A stretch of 10,588 nt of DNA, from the NCBI GenBank assembly GCA_937891725.1, contig CALAHL010000648.1, positions 1 through 10,588 on the forward strand, given 5' to 3'. The notes beneath the pieces are model-generated. The model ran no database searches. It was not told where the DNA came from and saw nothing but the letters and a program-made list of their open reading frames with translations. This DNA is from an uncultured Rhodospirillaceae bacterium (GTDB lineage: Bacteria; Pseudomonadota; Alphaproteobacteria; Thalassobaculales; Thalassobaculaceae). Shown piece by piece: positions 6,826 through 10,588 of this stretch. A program made the position numbers and the translations under genes. The stretch's first letter is position 1. Every line of letters starts with the position of its first letter.

Positions 6826-7697
6826 CCACAATCAAGACCGTCGGTGTCTGTGGCGCCGGGACCATGGGAGCGGGGATCGCGATCGTGGCGGCGCGCGCCG
6901 GGCATAGGGTCGTGCTGTATGACACCAAGGCTGAGACCCTGGAGCGTGCGTCCAAGCAGACCGCCGGCTTCTTCGGGAAATCGGTGGAACGCGGCAAGCT
7001 GACCCAGAAGCAGGTGGACGGCTTTCTCGGCGCATATACCCGCACGACCGATATCAACGACCTCGCAGCCTGCGATCTGGTGATCGAGGCGGTGTTCGAG
7101 AACCTGGCGGTGAAGCGCGAGCTGTTCGGCAAACTGAACGCGATCTGCCCGAAGCACACGATCTTCGCCTCCAATACCTCGACCCTGTCGATCACCGAGA
7201 TCGCCGGCGGGTGCGGGCGCGAGGATCGAGTGGTGGGCATGCATTTCTGCCTGCCCGCCCAGCTGATGAAGCTGGTCGAGATGTCGCCCGGACTGAATAC
7301 GTCGGATGAGATCTTTCAGACAGCCTGGGCGTTTTGCGAGGCGCTGGGTCAGCGCCCGGTCAAGACCAAGGACAGTCCGGGATTCGTGCTCAACTACTTC
7401 CTGGTACCGTTCAACAATGATGTGATCCGGATGGTCGAGGCCGGGGTGGCCGAGCCCGCCGATATCGACCGGGCGATCAAGGCCGGGCTCGGCTACAAGA
7501 TGGGGCCGTGCGAGTTGCTGGACCTGATCGGACTCGACACCCAGGTGCTGCTGTGTGAGGCGTTCTATGACGTCACTCATGACGCGCGCTGTGCTGCGCC
7601 GCCCTTGCTGAAGCGCATGGTGGCGGCCGGTCATCTGGGGCGGAAATCGGGGCGCGGGTTCTTCCAATACGATAAAGACGCGATGTTCGGGGGCTGA
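6822..7697 (+). CDS. 3-hydroxyacyl-CoA dehydrogenase (NAD-dependent)
   Basis: This 291-residue enzyme should oxidise 3-hydroxyacyl-CoA to 3-oxoacyl-CoA with NAD. The Rossmann motif is GAGTMGAG at 11-18. Catalytic positions are Ser120 (ASNTSTLSITE), His141 (GMHF), Glu153 (KLVEM) and Asn191 (PGFVLN). Their spacings of 21, 12 and 38 residues equal those of Ser137, His158, Glu170 and Asn208 in the human enzyme. The C-terminal domain has the usual IDRAIKAGLGYKMGPCELLDLIGLD segment. One departure is HFCLPAQ after the catalytic His where the family usually has HFFNPVP, so the substrate pocket may differ. The start is the ATG overlapping the previous stop; a good candidate binding site lies in the end of the dehydrogenase gene. 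It is followed after 2 bp by a degenerate paralogue. Confidence 0.94.
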   Translation: MTTIKTVGVCGAGTMGAGIAIVAARAGHRVVLYDTKAETLERASKQTAGFFGKSVERGKLTQKQVDGFLGAYTRTTDINDLAACDLVIEAVFENLAVKRELFGKLNAICPKHTIFASNTSTLSITEIAGGCGREDRVVGMHFCLPAQLMKLVEMSPGLNTSDEIFQTAWAFCEALGQRPVKTKDSPGFVLNYFLVPFNNDVIRMVEAGVAEPADIDRAIKAGLGYKMGPCELLDLIGLDTQVLLCEAFYDVTHDARCAAPPLLKRMVAAGHLGRKSGRGFFQYDKDAMFGG

Positions 7698-7699
7698 GC

Positions 7700-8347
7700 A
7701 TGACCACATATCAGATCATCGATGCGGGAGAGAGCCGGTCCTTTCCGGCGGGAGACGCGTTCCGCGCCGCAGCTTCCGGAAGCGGCGATATCGTTGTCTA
7801 CCTCGGCGAGGGGGCGACGGCGGCGTACCGATCCGACGCGTCCAAGACGGCCGTGCTGGTCGAGCTCGGTACCGAATGCCTTGGGGTGGCGACCGATGAA
7901 GGACGCGGCGAAGAGGGTTCGAACGCGCTTGGCTTCGCGCGCTTTCGGGTGGGCGACGGAGAACCGAGCAACCTGATCGAGCTTGTCCGTCAACCTGCCT
8001 CCGATCCGGTCGCCCTTGAGGCCGCAAAGACACTGTTTGAGGAGGCCGGGTTTGAGGTGTCGGTCTGCGCCGATTTCTCGGGACGGATCCTCGATCGTCT
8101 GATCCGGCCTTACTACAATGAAGCCTTGGCGAAGTTGGACGAGGGGCTGGCCAGCGCGTCGGACATGGACCTGACCGTTAAGCTCGGTCTCGGCTATCCG
8201 GAAGGACCGATCGAGCTGCTTGAGCGAACCGGCCTGCACCATCACCACGACGTGACCCAGGCCCTGTTCGAGGTCTACGGCACCAAACATTATGCGCCCG
8301 CTCGCCGGGCCAAGGTGGCCAAGCAACGCTTGGAGCAGGGGTCGTGA
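7700..8347 (+). CDS. Degenerate 3-hydroxyacyl-CoA dehydrogenase-like protein, C-terminal domain only (probably non-catalytic)
   Basis: This 215-residue protein has a convincing 3HCDH C-terminal domain. LIRPYYNEALAKLDEGLAS (134-152), MDLTVKLGLGYPEGPIELLE (156-175) and TGLHHHHD (177-184) match the family. The N-terminal part is a remnant: no GxGxxG NAD motif is present. The position of the catalytic Ser reads LGTE (56-59), the catalytic His region reads GFARF, and the Asn of PGFxxN is Asp132 in SGRILD. It is therefore unlikely to oxidise anything itself. Possible roles are a partner subunit for the intact enzyme encoded 2 bp upstream, a CoA-ligand binding protein, or a decaying duplicate. The frame is intact and the junctions are tightly coupled (it overlaps the next gene by 4 bases), which argues for a maintained product. 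Confidence 0.8.
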   Translation: MTTYQIIDAGESRSFPAGDAFRAAASGSGDIVVYLGEGATAAYRSDASKTAVLVELGTECLGVATDEGRGEEGSNALGFARFRVGDGEPSNLIELVRQPASDPVALEAAKTLFEEAGFEVSVCADFSGRILDRLIRPYYNEALAKLDEGLASASDMDLTVKLGLGYPEGPIELLERTGLHHHHDVTQALFEVYGTKHYAPARRAKVAKQRLEQGS

Positions 8348-9483
8348 CGGCCGTCCCGAAAGCGCCCCGGAAGCCTCTGAAAGGTGTCCGCGTCGTCGAC
8401 TTTTCGACTTTGCTGCCGGGGCCGATGGCCACCCTGCTGCTGGTGGAGGCCGGTGCCGAGGTCATCAAGATCGAACGCCCCGGAACCGGCGAGGACATGC
8501 GGCAGTATCCGCCCATGCTGACGGCCGATACCGGGGTCAATTTCGCGCTGCTGAACCGGGGCAAGCGCTCCCTGGCAGCGGATCTCAAGAACATAAATGA
8601 ACTAAATAAAATCAAAGAATTAATAAAAAATTCTCATGTGTTGGTCGAACAGTTTCGGCCCGGTGTGATGGCCCGATTGGGGTTGGGATACGAGGATCTG
8701 AAAAAGATCAATCCGGCGTTGGTCTATTGCTCGATCACCGGATACGGCCAGACCGGCCCGAAGGCCAGTGTGGCGGCCCACGACCTGAACTATATCGCCG
8801 AGGCTGGGTTGTTGGGGCTCGGCGCCGACGCCACCGGCGCGCCGGTCCTGCCGCCGGCCCTGATCGCCGATATCGCGGGTGGGACCTACCCGGCGGTGAT
8901 CTCGATCCTGATGGCTTTGCGTGAGGCGGAGCAGACCGGAGAAGGGGCGCACCTGGACATCGCCATGGCCGACAACATGTTCGCCTTCATGTACTGGGCG
9001 CTGGGCGAGCTGGAGGTACTGGGCAAGGACCCGGCAGCGGGCGGTGAGTTGGTCACTGGCGGCTCTCCGCGCTATCAGATCTATCGCTGTGCCGACAGCC
9101 GCTACATGGCTGCGGCCCCGCTGGAGCCAAAGTTCTGGGCGAACTTCTGTCGGGTCATCGACTTGCCAGAGGCGCTCCGCGACGACGGCACCGATCCGGA
9201 CGCCACCAAAGCGGCGATCACACAAATTATCGCCGGACGCAGCAGCGCTGAATGGGAGTCGGCCTTTGACGGCGTCGATGCCTGTGTCGCCATTGTGCGC
9301 ACGCTCTCGGAGGCGGCGGCCGACCCGCATTTCCAGGAGCGTGGGCTGTTTCAGGGCACGATGCCGGTCGGCGACAAGACGGTGACGCCGCTGCCGGTGC
9401 CGATCGCGCCGATCTACCGGGATCCGGACGGCGGCGCCGTGCCCCCAGCGCTGGGCGAGATGAATTCCGACGGGGAGATATAG
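8344..9483 (+). CDS. Alpha-methylacyl-CoA racemase-type protein (family III CoA-transferase fold)
   Basis: This 379-residue protein shares the CaiB fold (GVRVVDFSTLLPGPMATLLL, 14-33) but carries racemase residues. His146 and Asp147 lie in AAHDLNY, Asp176 in LIADIAGG, and Glu261 in PLEPKFW. His146, Asp176 and Glu261 sit at a constant +20 offset from His126, Asp156 and Glu241 of mycobacterial alpha-methylacyl-CoA racemase. FDGVDACVAIV is also a racemase-like segment. It would interconvert the (R) and (S) forms of 2-methyl-branched acyl-CoAs, needed because acyl-CoA dehydrogenases accept one configuration. It could easily be mislabelled a CoA-transferase. GTG at 8344 is chosen: it overlaps the previous stop (GTGA), and GGAG at 8332-8335 is well placed. 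Codons for residues 82-98 have strikingly low GC (separate entry). Confidence 0.85.
   Translation: MTAVPKAPRKPLKGVRVVDFSTLLPGPMATLLLVEAGAEVIKIERPGTGEDMRQYPPMLTADTGVNFALLNRGKRSLAADLKNINELNKIKELIKNSHVLVEQFRPGVMARLGLGYEDLKKINPALVYCSITGYGQTGPKASVAAHDLNYIAEAGLLGLGADATGAPVLPPALIADIAGGTYPAVISILMALREAEQTGEGAHLDIAMADNMFAFMYWALGELEVLGKDPAAGGELVTGGSPRYQIYRCADSRYMAAAPLEPKFWANFCRVIDLPEALRDDGTDPDATKAAITQIIAGRSSAEWESAFDGVDACVAIVRTLSEAAADPHFQERGLFQGTMPVGDKTVTPLPVPIAPIYRDPDGGAVPPALGEMNSDGEI
8587..8637 (+). other. AT-rich patch inside the racemase gene
   Basis: About 50 bases in an otherwise GC-rich gene are close to 20% GC. They use ATA, CTA, TTA, AAT and repeated AAA codons that are nearly absent from the neighbouring genes. 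The frame is unbroken, and the encoded stretch KNINELNKIKELIKNSH (82-98) lies where family members have a helix between LADLK and the VLVEQFRPG motif. A weak inverted repeat AGAATT/AATTCT (8616-8621, 8629-8634) lies within it. Confidence 0.85.
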
Positions 9484-9485
9484 AT

Positions 9486-10475
9486 ATGCGCGCGGTACGG
9501 ATGGCGGCGTTTGGACCGCCCTCAACGGCGACAATCGAGGATCTTCCGACACCCGAACCCGATGAAGGTGAGGTGCGGGTGGCGATGCGGGCGGCGGGCG
9601 TCAACTATCCCGACCTGCTGGTGATGACCGGCGCCTACCAGCATAAACCGCCGCTGCCCTTCACCCCGGGCAAGGAGCTGGCGGGCGAGGTCGAAGCGGT
9701 CGGTCCTGGCGTGACCCGGCTTGCGGTCGGCGACCGGGTGATGGTGCAGGTGGAATACGGCGCCTTCGCCGAGCAGGTGATCGCGACCGAAGGACAATGC
9801 TTCAAGATCCCCGATGGGATGAGTTTTGTGGACGCGGCGGCGATGGGGCTGGTCTATCAGACCGGCTGGTTTGCGCTGTTCGACCGAGCCCGAATGACAG
9901 AAGGCGATGTGGTGCTGGTCCTGGGTGCCACCGGCGGGGTCGGCCTCGCGACCATCCAGATCGCCAAGGCCATGGGCGCGGGCTCCGTGCTGGCTGGTGT
10001 GAGCACGATGTCGAAGGCACAGGCGGCACGGGATGCCGGGGCGGATCACATCATCGATCTCTCGGGTGAGAACCTGCGCGACAGTCTGCGGGATCAGGTG
10101 ATGGCCGTAACCGACGGGTACGGAGCCGACATCTGCATCGATCCGTTGGGTGGAGATCCGTTCGACGCGGCGATGCGGGCGCTGGCGTGGTGCGGTCGGA
10201 TGGTTGTGGTGGGCTTTGCGGCCGGGCGGATTCCGGTGATCAAGGCGAATTACCTGCTGGTCAAAAACATCGAGGTCTCCGGCCTGCAATGGTCAGACTA
10301 CCGCGACCGGACCCCGGAGCGGATGATCGATGCCCAGGCCGAGATCTTCCGCCTGTACGCAGACGGCAAGCTGACACCGCACGTGATGGACCGGATCCCG
10401 CTGGCACGGGTCGCCGACGCGATGGCGGTGATCGAGGAGCGGCGAGTCACCGGGAAGGTCGTGCTCGAGCTTTAG
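9486..10475 (+). CDS. Zinc-independent MDR oxidoreductase (NADPH:quinone reductase-like / possible 2-enoyl-CoA reductase)
   Basis: This 329-residue medium-chain dehydrogenase/reductase has an N-terminal GroES-like domain (AAGVNYPDLLVMTGAY, 37-51; PFTPGKELAGEVEAVGPGV, 58-76) and a nucleotide-binding fold with LGATGGVG at 146-153. The C-terminus VTGKVVLEL is typical of the quinone oxidoreductase subgroup. The cysteines that bind catalytic and structural zinc in alcohol dehydrogenases are missing, as expected for that subgroup. NADPH preference is likely from the family but not proven here. In an acyl-CoA operon it could reduce an enoyl-CoA or enone intermediate, which would suit an unsaturated or cyclic substrate (inference). 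It starts 2 bp after the racemase gene, with GGGGAG at 9472-9477 as ribosome binding site. It is the last gene of the tight cluster. Confidence 0.88.
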   Translation: MRAVRMAAFGPPSTATIEDLPTPEPDEGEVRVAMRAAGVNYPDLLVMTGAYQHKPPLPFTPGKELAGEVEAVGPGVTRLAVGDRVMVQVEYGAFAEQVIATEGQCFKIPDGMSFVDAAAMGLVYQTGWFALFDRARMTEGDVVLVLGATGGVGLATIQIAKAMGAGSVLAGVSTMSKAQAARDAGADHIIDLSGENLRDSLRDQVMAVTDGYGADICIDPLGGDPFDAAMRALAWCGRMVVVGFAAGRIPVIKANYLLVKNIEVSGLQWSDYRDRTPERMIDAQAEIFRLYADGKLTPHVMDRIPLARVADAMAVIEERRVTGKVVLEL

Positions 10476-10553
10476 GCGGTCCTGGAATCCCGGGGGCCTC
10501 AGGGCTAGGCTGTTCGCTGTTGACCCCGCCGCCTCATGCCGGAGCCCCCGCCG

Positions 10554-10588
10554 ATGGAATCGACCAATCCCGCCGATCTGATCGTCAC
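10554..10588 (+). CDS. Possible start of a next gene, cut by the window edge
   Basis: After a 78-bp gap with no recognisable intrinsic terminator, GGAG (10541-10544) lies 9 bases before the ATG at 10554, and the frame stays open to the end (MESTNPADLIVT). An in-frame ATG at 10536 would add six residues (MPEPPP). Too little is visible to name a product. A DLIV stretch near an N-terminus can precede a dinucleotide-binding motif, but that is speculation. It could belong to the same operon by read-through. Confidence 0.4.
   Translation, partial: MESTNPADLIV

Noticed and set aside
5548..6831. Minus-strand open frame of 427 codons opposite the acyl-CoA dehydrogenase
   Set aside because: It is antisense to a complete dehydrogenase with its catalytic Glu and has no family features. 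The same reasoning excludes the other long minus-strand frames at 2345-3211, 6714-7709, 7631-8326, 8620-9552 and 9522-10289.
10481..10503. Possible intrinsic terminator after the MDR gene (CCTG...CAGG around CCCGGG)
   Set aside because: The outer stem is only 4 bp, the inner pairing is imperfect and no T-run follows, so a rho-independent terminator is not supported.

Overview
The window looks like a catabolic (acyl-CoA degrading) gene cluster from a GC-rich proteobacterium, most probably an alphaproteobacterium. Coding GC is high, with strong third-position G/C bias, short intergenic gaps and translationally coupled ATGA/GTGA junctions. No RNA gene, insertion sequence, CRISPR array or other mobile element is visible, and I would not name a genus.

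Layout. Positions 1-956 hold, on the minus strand, the first 318 codons of a sigma-54 activator of the NtrC type with a PAS-like sensor domain; the rest lies outside the window. An AT-rich intergenic region (about 957-1079) follows. It holds a near-perfect -24/-12 sigma-54 promoter (1038-1054) facing right, a candidate sigma-70 promoter for the regulator facing left and overlapping it, and short repeats that could bind the regulator. From 1080 to 10475 nine genes run on the plus strand with gaps of 2-26 bp or 4-bp overlaps, which indicates one operon of about 9.4 kb. In order they are: a family III CoA-transferase, a MenB/BadI-type crotonase, an AMP-forming acyl-CoA ligase, an enoyl-CoA hydratase, an acyl-CoA dehydrogenase, a 3-hydroxyacyl-CoA dehydrogenase, a degenerate relative of that dehydrogenase, an alpha-methylacyl-CoA racemase-type protein, and a zinc-free MDR oxidoreductase. 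A further gene may begin at 10554.

How the genes could work together (inference). A carboxylic acid is activated to its CoA thioester by the ligase or the CoA-transferase. If it carries an alpha branch, the racemase sets its configuration. It is then desaturated, hydrated and oxidised to a 3-oxoacyl-CoA. No thiolase is present. Its place could be taken by the MenB/BadI-type protein, whose closest functional precedent, BadI, hydrolytically opens the ring of 2-ketocyclohexanecarboxyl-CoA. The set therefore fits breakdown of an alicyclic or branched carboxylic acid (cyclohexanecarboxylate-like, naphthenic or terpenoid) under sigma-54 control. The true substrate cannot be read from the sequence.

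Most notable points: the sigma-54 promoter paired with a divergent activator, the ring-hydrolase-like protein in an operon without thiolase, the apparent pseudo-dehydrogenase next to the intact enzyme, and a sharply bounded patch of about 20% GC inside the racemase gene.
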